DNA of 64,000 nt from Diprion similis (GCF_021155765.1 NC_060112.1:19406001-19470000), one strand, 5' to 3'; positions 32,835 to 44,737 are shown, counted from the stretch's first letter. The notes: a model not told the origin generated them from the sequence alone. A program made the numbers and translations.

Positions 32835-33180
32835 AACGTCGAGGCGATGAGAGAGTACGGGGCGAGCTTCTGCCCATTTTCGTCAGTTAGCTTTCATTCA
32901 CGAGAGCGACCGGTTCTCACGTGGGCACAATCGATCTATGTGAGTGGTTTAGGTAAGGAAAATATTGGTCGCCGATGGTTGTTTTTTTTTTCTTCTTTCA
33001 CAATTCTAGTCTGTTTGTATTTTTTTTACTATGCTCTTGAAAGATTTTTCTATCGTCATCGAAATAGCCCTTCGTACGAGCGATGATATTCAATATTTTC
33101 TGCGTCCGCGATAACCTGTCGGATATTTTGGTGGCGACTCTTCCGAAATGGCAGATGGAGTCATCGAACAAGAACATCCT
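32835..33180 (-). promoter_or_regulatory. Conserved 5' flank of FAR-A
   Basis: About 200-550 bases upstream of the FAR-A start codon lies a block retained in all three units, with a CACGTG E-box at 32918-32923 inside a CTCACGTGGGCACAATCGAT context. It probably holds the promoter and non-coding first exon implied by the acceptor near 32650. The transcription start is not determined. Confidence 0.3.
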
Positions 33181-35408
33181 CCTTCTGAAGTAGATTTCGA
33201 TGAGTTTCGTATGGATAACAGTGCGTGTGTCACGAGCGTTTTTAATATTTCCTCTTATCGTCTGATTTTATTAGTAAAGGTATATTTACAATATGAGTAA
33301 AAAATTTTAAAGAAGATTTCCCATATTTTTGAATTTGCTTTTCCCTTTTTCTTGTTTCTTGACTCCTGTATAGATTTCAAAGATTGCCAATTCTCAATAT
33401 GCAGACTAGCTATCCGAATTGAGTGGGGCATGAATTTCATGATTTTTTATCTGAAAGAGCATCTTCCTTCTTATAAAAATGTCATGGTACTAATTTTTTT
33501 AGACTACTTTTCACTAGTCCACAATTTTTCAAATATTTTTATGTGCGAACTTCGACCATTTTATAATTTTAATGAGACGATGAAGAAATATTCCATAAAC
33601 AATATTGCTCCTTACACAAATTAAAATGGTTATGCAGTCAATCAGAATTCTTACAGATTCTTCTGAACAAGTTAAGCGAATGAAAAACCTAATGGACGCG
33701 AGTGACCCATGTTCGTGGTTTACGGGTGCAAAAAATAGTGCGTGGACTAGGGTTGACATCAAAATTAGACATACAGTTCATTGCGTCTATTTTCCATTCG
33801 TAATTTTTATCGTACCAGAAGATTGTGTGGAAAGTGAGACAGTGACAAACTATTAATTAGACGCGAAACGTTAAAATGTTGCGTTATACATGCAGTTTGG
33901 AACAGTAAATTTATAAAGAGCGATTACTGGTGGCGGATGACGCTTTAAAAATGCCAACGTATTGGAATCAATCTAGAATAGCGTAAAAATACTTTACTTC
34001 TTTAAAATGAATGATTCGAACTATTTCAATCGAATGGAGACTTGATTAATGAAATAATAATTCCATTCGTGCATTGTCAGTTCAATTATTTCTCAACACA
34101 TATGACATCTTGAAAAGCAACTACCACAGTCAAATTACAACTGGATACGTCGGAATGACTGAAATTGTTCGGACGTACCAAAGCAGCGACGGGAGAAGTC
34201 AACAGCTAGAAAACCACCTCGAAACTGAACCATACGCCGAGAAGCTCGGGGTATAAGTAAGGATCAACTCGGAAACCTTTTCAACGGCTGTAAGATATTA
34301 AACTGCCCGTGGTAACCTCCTATTCCTATTCTTAGAAATGGAAAACTTTCTAATGAGGGGCGCTCGCTATCAATTGCATTACTGTTTTGTCCTAGTAATG
34401 AAGAACGTGCTCTGAAAATACTTGGATCACAGGTTAGCTGATTTTTATTTCCTTTTTTTTATCGCACTTCTCGTCGGAAGGAAAACTCTTATGATAGTTG
34501 CATTTCCAGGTATTACAGGGACTCTTCGTGATTGAAATAAAAACATTTGTTCGTAGCACACAAATCAAGGCAGATAAATGTAGAATGGACATTGAACCTC
34601 AAATGGCTTTCAACACTAAATTATATGTGACGGGCACTATTCGGTGTTTGTGCATGTAATTCATCACATTTTGATCGGAACTGCAAAATGCAAACGATTA
34701 GTCGTATTTTACACAGAAACCAAGAAAAATTACTTTGATTCCAAACGCCAGATTATCGTATTTTAAGTTTTTGTACGTCTGTACGCGTTGGAGAAGAACA
34801 ATAAATTTTCAAATACTTGTATTAATCAGGTGAGATGGTTCCTGATAGTCAAAAAGATGCAGTAAAAGATGTAGTAGTAGGCCGAACAGAAAAATCATCA
34901 TTCATGACAAACATGTTGCCACTTTTTTTTGTCACTTTCCGATTCAGAAAGTTCTTACTTTACGGAAACGCTTAAAAAAACTGGAGTCAAGTTTCTCGAT
35001 ATTTGGTCAAACACCGACACGACATGTCGTGTAATTTGAAAATATCTGTTCTTTTCCCGGAAAGTTGTTCGATTTTAATAACTTTTCATCATCTCCTTCC
35101 AGTGGCGTAGGTTTATGGAAATGATTGGCGTCAATGATCTTGTCGTGGATAATTCGGAGCACGACCAACGTGAAAACAGAGAGCTAATAGGAATAAATGC
35201 AGCGAGATCGCATTAGTTGGAGCAATTACACAAACAGAACTATTTAATCAATTCGTATGCAACGCTTATAGTTGCGTAAACGGCTATTCAAGTGAACCGG
35301 AACGAGATCACCACATCTGAATCCGATTTTTGTGCTCATAAACTTACGAATGTAAATGACTGCGAGAAAATAAAAGAAATATGGACAAATATACAAAATA
35401 ATTTCGCT

Positions 35409-35801
35409 TGTCTAGTGGTATAAGGTCGTTTGCGCCAAAAAGGCGATTTCGGTGCTAAAAGGTCGTATGTTTTTTTTCCAGGATAAACGGAAGTTTCCTA
35501 AATATCAATGAATCTTTGCGTTTCAGCAGTTTTCGGAACATTTGCACAAAAAAACAGATTTTGGCGGATACGACCTTACACCGTTAGTTCACAGAATCTT
35601 TTCTCACAAATTCAGAGATGAAAGGGCGTACCCGCCAGTACTTACGATGTTTTACCGTTAGTTGTATAATTTTTCAAATCTATTTTTTTAACGCGTGTTG
35701 ACATCTGTGGCCGAAATGCGAAAAAAAGTCGATATGCCCTATTACTTTTATGCGAGGTGAAAGATCGTATATTGGCGCATACGACCTTGTCCCATTAGAC
35801 A
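35409..35801. mobile_element. MITE with about 30-bp inverted ends
   Basis: The left end TGTCTAGTGGTATAAGGTCG continues to GCGCCAA. The right end is the reverse complement of TGTCTAATGGGACAAGGTCG and continues to GCGCCAA, with about five mismatches over 30 bases. The 393-bp interior has no useful frame. The right part is also present in unit B (to about 55480), but the left end is missing there. Confidence 0.65.
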
Positions 35802-36672
35802 CGCAATTTATTAGTCTTTAACTAACCAACGAAACGAATACTTTAGTGTATAAATTGATTTGGGGTTACTTAATAAGCTTTGAAATTATTATTTTAGCAA
35901 AATGTTCCAAGTTATTTATCACTATGGTCACTTCACAAATTCCAGAGGATATTCTTCCACTAGATCGACTTTGCGCGGTTGACAGATTATGCGACACCGA
36001 ACTGAGGAGTTCTGGACTGAATGCCTTATACAATGCATCACTCTGATATTGGATCACCTGAATTTGTATCTGGAATGTTCTGTTTGTTTTCTATCCATTT
36101 CTATGACCGAATCATATTAATTATTAGCTAATTATTTGGAAGTTGCTTAAGGCCTTATATACGTCTAGCAGCGTCAAAAAAGCGCTACAAGGAAAATTTT
36201 TTTTAGTAAGGATAACAAAAGAACCCAATGAAAATAAATCATACGCATTGTTTATTGGTATTTAAATTTTGCAAAAAATTTTATCTTACCATGGTTTTAC
36301 AAAAATTACTATATAAAAAATCACGTGATCCACAACACTGAGAAAAAGTTGCTCCACGGTTGGTATCATATCTCCAGTAAATGTTGATCGATCTGCAAAA
36401 TTTTAAAAAATTCTTGTAAAATAAAGTTGTAGTTATGGCGTGTTGGGCCGAAATTATGAATTTCGAAAAATTTGGTAATTTATGGCACTTTAAAAAAAAA
36501 GTATACGTTTTCCGTTATAAATTTTACACCTCAGATATTTTTATAACATTTTAAAATCAGAATATCGAAAATCCGGCTCGACAGATTATGGCAAAAATGA
36601 TTTCGAATATTTAAAATAAAATCGCATCAAAACATATCAAACACTGTGTGAGCTATCATGCTGACCGTGTCG

Positions 36673-36785
36673 GAATAGTACATTGCGCAACAAGTGCGCA
36701 AAAGAGGTGTTTGTCGCACGAGTCGGGTTTGGGCAAAAAGACGAGTGCGACATACACCTCTGCGCACGTGTTGCGCATACTATTT
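36673..36785. repeat. Palindromic foldback, about 113 bp
   Basis: Two arms of about 45 bp flank a loop of about 16 bases. Shared words are AATAGTA, TTGCGCAAC, GTGCGCA, AGAGGTGT and GTCGCAC. GCGCAC-type words recur near 38185-38240, so it may be one end of a larger dispersed element. Confidence 0.6.
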
Positions 36786-36913
36786 TTCCTAACAAGTTGA
36801 GCAAAGTTCAAGCACTATCCAGAAATTAAGTTATTTTATCATTTTCATTTAACTTGCACGAACAAACCTGATTCAAGCGTGCTGTCTTTGAAATTGTACA
36901 TAAAAGTCGGTGT

Positions 36914-37031
36914 TGGGGTCAACTGGACCCCAGGTTAGTGACTAGGCAGGGGCCGCTGGAATCTGGGGTGAGGGAGCGGGTCCAGGGCTGCAAGCCCTGG
37001 TAGGGGTGTAGGGAGGGGGGCGGAGCCCCCC
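36914..37031. other. Three consecutive GC-rich hairpins
   Basis: Perfect stems occur at 36914-36920 with 36926-36932 (TGGGGTC/GACCCCA), 36982-36989 with 36993-37000 (CCAGGGCT/AGCCCTGG), and 37015-37021 with 37025-37031 (GGGGGGC/GCCCCCC). All have loops of 3-5 bases. This lies in a GC-rich patch inside an otherwise AT-rich insertion. No RNA family is recognised. Confidence 0.45.
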
Positions 37032-37318
37032 CACTTGTAAACATTCCCTGATTGAAGATAAAATTAAAATGAAATCGAAAAACAAAACTCGTAAATACAA
37101 TACTCTCTGAGGCGAGCAGTGGACGTGTGCCCTTGAAGAGAACAAACTAACAAACACTTGTTCGTACCTGCACCGCCTGCACGTTCGTACGTAAATGAGT
37201 GGTTCACACGTAAAACTTTAGAATGCCACATGTCGACAGCGCCAATAGCGGATTGAGAAATGTACTATAATGAAATATGAATAATATTAACCCCTTGAGT
37301 GTCAGTGACACACATAAG

Positions 37319-37947
37319 CAGCGGCGGCGTTACCCATTGCGAGGCTCCGGGCGGCAGGTCTTTGCGAGGCCCTTTGTCCTACCGAAAAGTACCTATGTGA
37401 TGCGAAAGTAGGTCTGGTTGTTTGGTAGGTATTCGTTATGTTTGACGAGAAATGCTAAGGTTATACAAAAAATAAAATTTGAGTTTTAAAATATTTACTT
37501 ACATTGAAAGATTTACAAAATTAACAAATACACAGATGATAAATTTAAAAATTGATGTTTGCGGCTTTTACTAATTGTAAGACTAAAATCTTTAATTAAA
37601 GCACAATAATCTAACAAATGAGCTACGTTATTTTCGATTGAAAGGATAGTAAGGGCTGAAAGCCGATCCTGAGTCATTGAATTCCTCAAATATGTTTTAA
37701 TAATTTTAAGCCTCAAAAAACTTCTGTGGCGGAACGTGACACTTATTCGTGCGTAGCAGCCAGGCGGAACGTGACATTTGTTCGTGTGCGCGGCCGGTGT
37801 TCATCGATTTATAAGACGTTATCACGTCAAAAAAAATATAGTTGAAAAAAAAAACTGTTTTTTTTTTAAATTGGCTTGACGCGAGGCCCCTGCAAGAGCG
37901 AGGCCCCGGGCGATTGCCCTGTTCGCCACCCCCTTAGGCCGCCGCTG
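37319..37947 (-). mobile_element. Non-autonomous hAT transposon with transposase remnant
   Basis: The element is 629 bp with perfect 10-bp terminal inverted repeats (CAGCGGCGGC). It is flanked by a perfect 8-bp target duplication, CACATAAG, at 37311-37318 and 37948-37955. An 8-bp duplication and CAG-type ends are diagnostic of the hAT superfamily. On the - strand, 37716-37513 encodes a fragment with the C-terminal hAT dimerisation signature (KIIKTYLRNSMTQDRLSALT, then LSIEN). The rest of the transposase, including the catalytic region, is absent, so it is an internally deleted copy. The perfect target duplication suggests a fairly recent insertion. Confidence 0.88.
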
Positions 37948-38691
37948 CACATAAGGGCAGAGAGAAGTCGTGTCATTGTTGACTCATGACACATATGTGA
38001 GCATTTAAAAAGAAGGTGTTAAAACTTCATTGATGTAACTGTAATTTGGGAAATCACGGTTTTTGAAATCGTTGAATCCAGATCTGTAACCGGGTTGCAA
38101 AAATTCAAAATGGCGGATCCAATATGGCGGACGCGAATTGGAAAAATGGTTTGATTTAGACTAACGTGATTACTTGGAGGCGGGAAAGTACTACTTTGCG
38201 CACGCAAACTAGTGTGCAAAAACGAACTTTGCGCACGCTGTCAGGAAAAAAGTATTTTCGAGAAGAAGGCGTTCCAAGTTTTGAGTGCATTTTGCTCGAA
38301 GTCGAGCGCAGCTGAAGCAAGAACTTTATGTATTTTTTGATTCGTTTTGTAAACTCACGTTTCATCTCTGATTCCGTCTTCATATCGTATGCCGTCCTTG
38401 TCGGTAGTTAATTGTCTTCGTTTATTTTTTTACAGTCGACGAGCTGTTCTGGCTTCTTTCGTCGGGCAGTGACATTTTCTACAATAGTTTGGAATCTTTG
38501 GGAAATTTTTGCAATCGACTTTCACAGAAATGAACCTGAAAAAAGTAATGAATTTTGTGAAAGTTTTGGACGTATGTGAGGCCTTGATCTCTGGAGCAAA
38601 TAGATTGTGTCCTTTTATTATTATTTCAAGTAACTGGTATTTGTTTTTGGGAAGGACGCGAACCCAGTGAGGAGTGCGAGTAGGACTTGCG

Positions 38692-39105
38692 CCCTGAGGG
38701 TTCCGTACAAAGTCAATTATTATTTCTTGCTATGTGATATAACTGCAAATTAACTATTTTCGGACCTTATCCTTCACTTATGCTGAGGGACCTTGCTTCT
38801 TTCCAAATTTCTTGATTCTACGTCAACGGAAAGTACCTATCCCATAAGTTTGAATGAGTGAGTTTGCGGTATCAAAACATATGACATAAGTGGTCGTATC
38901 TTTTGATTGCGTAGCCTTAGGAGCTCAAATTTACCCCACCTGCAAGAGCCAGTAGACGTTAGTATTTTATATCAATTTCAACCTGATACCTCTACCCGAT
39001 TCCTGTTAAGAAAGTCTTGACAGACGGATGAACAGACAGACAGGCCGACAACGAAGAGATCCTACGAGGGTTCCGTACTTACGTTTTGAGGTACGGAACT
39101 CTAGA
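38692..39105. repeat. Element bounded by inverted GGTTCCGTAC / GTACGGAAC words
   Basis: The left edge is GAGGGTTCCGTAC (38696-38708) and the right edge GTACGGAACTCT (39092-39103), forming an inverted pair. A second GAGGGTTCCGTAC lies at about 39067, next to a GACAGACGG and ACAGACAGACAGG stretch. Unit B carries the same element at about 55763-56176. The word set resembles short repeats seen in other insect genomes; the class is not assigned. Confidence 0.4.
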
Positions 39106-39908
39106 AATGATTCCACGTTTCGCCGGGATGATTTCAAGATACCGAAAGTGAAGCCTAACTTGTTAAAGCTCTCGGGGTATAACAAATCACTTGAATGCCC
39201 CTTCCGAACAAATAATTCTAAACTCGTTTCAATATTTTTTTTGGAAAAACGAACACTGCGTTTCAAAATCTTTTCCGAGACAAGAGAGAATTATTTTTTT
39301 TTTTCAAAATGATCTCTGTAGAAACTAATTTTATAGAAACGATCCTCCCGATTTCCCGCCCACCTTGCACCACAACCCAACCTCGGTCATTAATTCCGTA
39401 TCGATACAAAACTTGGCAAAAAATACAATTTATATAATGATACTGCAACGTTCTAGGCGTTGAAAAATAAATCAAACAGGTTCGCGAGCTTACGAATCGA
39501 ATTAACAGGCAGCGAAATTAAGAAATCGAAGAAATGTTCTCACTTATTGGGAAATGCGTGTTATCAGTTTGGAGTCCGAAACAAGTCTGATTGTACCATA
39601 ATACCGGTTGACGCAGCAACCTTATTGATTTTGAGATCTATAGAAGCCCTTGTACGTCTTTTATACGTGATGGCTAAGCGGATGATTTCACGTAACAATG
39701 CTATGGTTTTTATCAATTCACTTGATATGTTAAAGAAATCCAGCTCCTTTGAAGCAACGGCAAACAATTATCATGTAGGTAATTCATTATACAATCTAAG
39801 GTCAAATACAGCACGAGTTCCGGTAGTGGCATTTGAATAGTTCACAGAGAACAGCGTGGAAAGTGAAAAGGCAAAATACAATCGCCGAAACGACGTAATA
39901 TAATGTGA

Positions 39909-40502
39909 TTGAAGTTCGGACCGTTTGTTAAAAGATGTTTTTTTTTGCTTGAAATTTTTTTTCATTCATTTGAACGGTTGTAGATTGGACAGCGGTTTGT
40001 GGTGAAAAATAAAATATTTTTTGTCGACCGTAACAAATTCCTCAACAATCCATGAAAAGTATTATTAATGTACAAACGATTCCATGGTCCCGGATTAAAT
40101 GATCAGTTTTGGGTTTATGGTCGTAATAGAAGAAATGGTAATTAAAATCGGATTTTTCAAATGACGGGAGCGGTGGATGAAAAATTCTTGATCGGTCATC
40201 GCTTACCTGTTCACTGCTCCCAGCATTTTGAAAATCTGATTTTAATTGCCATATTCCGTATCACAACCAGAAACCCAGGACCGATAGTCCAATTCAAAAC
40301 CGTTTAATTGTTCCATCGTTAATACTTTCATAATTATTCGGTGATATTCGACGGTGGAAAAGTTTACGTTCACTTTCTGACGAATCCACGTTTCGACATT
40401 AATTATTTTATATATTGTCGACATTTTGACATTCATCACGATACAAGAAGAAAATTTAAAGCAAAACAAATAAAATTGCTCGTCGAACGGTCCGAACTTC
40501 AA
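39909..40502. repeat. Inverted-repeat-bounded segment with internal palindrome
   Basis: A perfect 17-bp inverted pair (TTGAAGTTCGGACCGTT at 39909-39925, its reverse complement at 40486-40502) bounds about 594 bp. Inside, 40135-40175 and 40211-40252 form a second imperfect palindrome (AATTAAAATC, GGATTTT, GGGAGC words). Unit B keeps the left part, but its copy is cut at 57540, just before the right arm would be reached. Confidence 0.45.
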
Positions 40503-43150
40503 CCATTTTAAGTTGACACTCGCACTTCCGTATATTATGTATATCTCTAGACCGGCGAGGGAAGTAGCCCACGAGCCACATGAGTAAAACCATGTATGGG
40601 GTGAAGCCACAGCCAATGTATCATCATAAACGTACCGATCTGTGTCAAAAGGCTGAAGGCGTATTTTTCCGCGCAGCGGCACCAAGTCCCCATTGCATTT
40701 ATCTATTCTCACCTCCCCGCGGCAGCCGCTGCGCAGATAATGCATTCCAAATTCAAAATACTGGAGGAGTGAGAATTTTTCTGACTCTGAATTACAATGA
40801 ATCTCATAATCGACTAATGTCAAGATTTATTAGTATCGAGCTATCGTACTCCGAATCAAGAAACATATGAATCACTATCTCTGGGTATTTATTTGCTAAG
40901 CGACGCATTTTGACATCACGAGACTCGTATGAATCCAAATATTCCTCAGGAAATTTCTCTGCATTTGAATTGATAAAAACCATTGTCATAAAAAGTTGCT
41001 AAATTGTCATATGAACAAAAAAGGAAATTCGTTCAAAATTCATCAAGTAAGAATTTAGGTTCGCAATTGCAAAGGAATCGGTCTAGAATCGGTATCTTCA
41101 ATCATTTCATCAATCGCAGGAGAGTTATCATCATTCAATAATCGAAAATATAATCCTATACTCAGTAAGACCTGAAAATGAGACACTCTAATCACATAGT
41201 AGGCTTTTCTCAACCGAATCAGCTACGTGGTTTTTTCCACGTGGAGTAAATTAATTAGTATATTGTGTACCAAGGGCGTAAAGTAGACTGTTTTAGACCG
41301 AGTGTGGAGTTTGCAGTACGAACCGATAATGAAATATTATTGCCTACGTTTTTCAAGCCGGTCAAACGAGATAACTTTCGGGCCGCTTAATAGGTCTAAG
41401 AAAACGCAGAAGTTGCGTATGTTTTATTAAAAATAACTTCATAAGCAATGGCAGCAAAAAACGCAATTTAGATACTTGTATTCGAGCCACAGCGTCAGCG
41501 CTGCCCGACCATTTTACTCTCAATGTATCCCAGCACAAAGTCTGGTAATCTTCCTTGACCAAAGTTACTGTACATCAAGTTACTATAAGTTACTTGTATT
41601 TAAGATATGTCGTTGTCCGATCTTTGAATTTCTTTTCAAACGTATCGATTCAGCAGATTCTTGTACGCTTTGCTGAAGATAAACTTTCGTTCTATGCATT
41701 TCCTAGCACGGGTTTCGTAGCAAGACATAATTACCACGATATTCTTGCGGTTCAGTAGAATTGATAATGATGAAGAATTAGAAAGACGTAATTACAGCTT
41801 TTCACTGTTAGTAGTTTGTCCAATTGATGTAAAGTCTCAACCAAGTCCGGTTAGCGGTCTCGGCGTTAACGAGGTCATTTACAAATTCTCAAACGATCAT
41901 GTTCACTTTTCTTCATATTCGTTGTCACGTATGTGTCGAACCTTGATTTTGGAGCAAATAACAAGATATTCCTTCTTCGCTTCTTCTACGATAACATTTT
42001 CAGCCACATGTTGTGTGTCCCGACCAGTTAATATCCTATTGATGACGATTGACCAACGGAAAATCTGAACTCTGACCATGAGGACGCAAAATTTCTGGGC
42101 AACTATCTTTCTGTGACTCTCACATACCAGTCATTCGAAATCTACGGATGTCAAAAGTTTTTGCCGGTGCATGGCTGCTTCTTTTATTTGATAACACTCT
42201 CGTGGAAAGTTTCGTTTCAGAATATCGTCAGCATGGACGGAGTTGATCCTTTCGAATCAGCGAGGTACGAGGTATCTACTTACCAACTAATATTAAAATA
42301 TTAAAATCTTGATGGATTAATTTTTCAGTTGCTACAATAATATTGTTCAATCATTTATTTTATCGTTCAATTTTTTATAAAGTCTTAATTGCTAATGAAC
42401 AATGTTATTTAATTAAAAATATAGAATAATCATCCATATTTCAGAGAAAAACGATACGAGGCAGGAAAATGAGGCGAGCAACGGAACCCGCACGCCGATG
42501 TGACGTGCCAGGCTAGATAAATTAATTTCTTTCCAATAGTAATAATAATGTTTCCATGAATTAAAAATGCGTTGTTGATGGAAAATTTGACGTAGAATAC
42601 GATACATATACTATGAACTAGATACGAGGTGGGGGTGATCGTTAAAATTCGATTGAGGCATTTTGATTGTTGATAACAATATGAATTTCTTAATAATTTC
42701 CTATGAAACTTGTTACCATTTGCACTGAAATTCCCGAATTTGCAGGATGGGAGCTGGTGACATCGGTCGTTTCGAGGTTCTTATTCAAAAGACGCTGATT
42801 CGTTTGATTGAGTTTATTCTATTAAGGATTGTGTACAGAACAAAGAGTGGATTCGACAGTGGACGAAAAACGACTGACTCGAGAGACAGTCGCTGGCTCG
42901 CAGCTGACATTCGGCAGGGCAGCCATCGTGTGTTAGTGTGTTAATGTGTTCGTGCGAGAGTGTGCGTCAGTGAGAGCTCTACATGTAAACACCTAGCCAG
43001 AAACAAGAACTGCTGGACAGAAGGCCTGAGCCTTGTCTGAACAAGACTTTTTTTTATCAAAATTCATGCCTTTAGCTTCAAAATGAAAAAAAGTATTTTC
43101 TAGCTCAAACAGAACCGGAGTCATGAATTTTTGAAAATGAGTTCGCAAGT
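40466..43150. other. Unshared spacer, no gene recognised
   Basis: Not represented in units B or C. A 193-codon - strand frame covers 40823-40242, but its right half loses the frame in unit B through a short insertion near 57388, and no domain is recognised. The remainder is AT-rich without supported exons. Confidence 0.4.
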
Positions 43151-43409
43151 CGTAAATCACTAGATTCTCAAATTTTCGATCCCCTCTGTTTTGAAAATAC
43201 CCGAAGAAAAATCCTCGAATATTTATATCTCTTTGCGATGTAGAACCCGCAAAAAAATTCTGCTGAATGAAAAATGTGTCGGTCAGAAAGGTGTTCTGTT
43301 TGTAAAAGATTATCCCATATTAGAGTGGTCCTTATTTGGGGCTCGGAAAAATTTTCATCAGGACACTCCGCAGATCTGTCCCAAATTATAAAAAAAAGTT
43401 GTGTAAAGT

Positions 43410-44737
43410 TTGAATGCCAACGCTCGCTGCTGGGGTACAGCACGGGATCGCAAGTTGGGGGCTGTGGAATCCCGTCGCAGATCGTCGCATGCCGCGGCTT
43501 ACCACGGCTCCGCCCGACGACACTTGGTACGGCACTTTTGGTGTTCAAAACCAAATTGGACCGCGAGGCTCAGACGCGCTCGGAAACGCAGATCCCCGAG
43601 GTGTTTCGAACCACCGTATCACCTCTTCGGGTCACAAACCAAACCAATGAGTCTGGAGAACCGGTCGCTGCTCCTAGAGTTTCTTCGGTACTTACTCCCA
43701 GAATTGACTCCTGTCCCGACACCCCGGACTTCTCCTCGCCAGATCTTTGTGGACCAGGTTCCCCAAAATCCAAGGTCTGTCCCTTTTATTAGAGAGCTCG
43801 ACTCTTCTCCGATAGAGATTAAATAAAATGAGATTCACTTTTCGAGCCACCGTCTAATACTCAGCCTCATTTCGCTCAGTCAGATCAATTAAATAACCAG
43901 AGATTACTCCGAGTCCCCTCTCAAATATCTGTAAAACCTATTCGTGCTTTGAAACCGCCTATTTTCGACGGAAAAATTCCGTGGGCTGGATATGAGAGAC
44001 AATTTAACACCATTGCCAGACATAACCAGTGGAACTCCGCCATGAAAGCCCACAGCCTTGGCTTTTGTCTCAGAACACCCGCTTTAAATGTACTGACAGC
44101 TTCGTCTGAGGAAGAGATTTCTGTCTTTGAAAAACTCAGCTCCGCGCTTAAACTAAGATACGGTAATGACCACTTGACAAAATTGTACACTGCTCAATTA
44201 CAAACTAGGAGACAAGGACAAGACGAAGACCTTGCTTCACTTGGACAAGACATAGAGCGACTTTCGCGGATAGCTTTGCCAGATCACGAACCGTCTCGCA
44301 ATATACTAGCGAACCAAGCCTTTTTAAATGCAATTAGTGATCCAGAGGTTGAAATGGCCGTTGGAACGTCGGGTCTGACTTCCCCGCGAGAGGCAACGGT
44401 CAAGGCTTTTGAGGTGGAGTCCATGCGAAAACAATATTTTGGGGCAAGTATACTCCGACAAATTTAGGTGGCTGAGGACACCTCTGTAGAAAAGAGAGAT
44501 AGACGCTCGGAAGAGACCGAGTCTCGAAGACCTGAAAATAATAGAAAATTCAATAATGATTGAAATTTTGATATTAAAAATAATCGCGGCTCTTCTCAGA
44601 GACAGGGCGGAAAACCCAAATTCGCCAAGGAGAATGCGGACAGTTGGTCCACTCCCATTTGTTTATTCTGTGATGGGAGGGGCCACGATGCCAACCACTG
44701 TTTCTTATCAAAACGCAGAGCAGCGGCTCCACCGTAG
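43410..44737 (+). mobile_element. Decayed LTR-retrotransposon gag region
   Basis: 43949-44467 encodes 172 residues of retrotransposon gag character: a KPPIFDGK-like start, a W-x-xYERQF helix, SALKLRYG, and DLASLGQDIERL-like helices. This is the Gypsy-class gag/capsid pattern common in insects. In the same frame, after TAG at 44465 and TGA at 44561, a CCHC zinc knuckle (Cx2Cx4Hx4C) lies at 44660-44701, followed by TAG at 44735. An upstream frame (43410-43826) in another phase may be the gag N-terminus, which implies a frameshift. No protease, reverse transcriptase, integrase or matching LTR pair was recognised. It is a dead fragment, described only as a remnant. Confidence 0.75.

Larger units (their letters stand above)
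29114..40465. repeat. Duplicated FAR unit A (older copy)
   Basis: Sequence from FAR-A exon 7 through its 5' flank matches unit B in the same order. 29114-36085 corresponds to 49234-55762, and 38692-40465 corresponds to 55763-57540. The extra blocks in A are about 430 bp near 35065-35500 and about 2.6 kb at 36086-38691. Similarity stops to the left of exon 7, where the 3' end of FAR-A is unrelated or strongly diverged, and stops on the right at about 40465. Confidence 0.85.

Noticed and set aside
33100..33870. Open frames in the 5' flank shared by the three units
   Set aside because: The frames differ in length and phase between units, so they are not conserved as coding.
40242..40823. 193-codon - strand frame
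   Set aside because: The homologous part of unit B carries a short insertion that changes the frame. The protein has no recognised motif and overlaps an inverted-repeat element.
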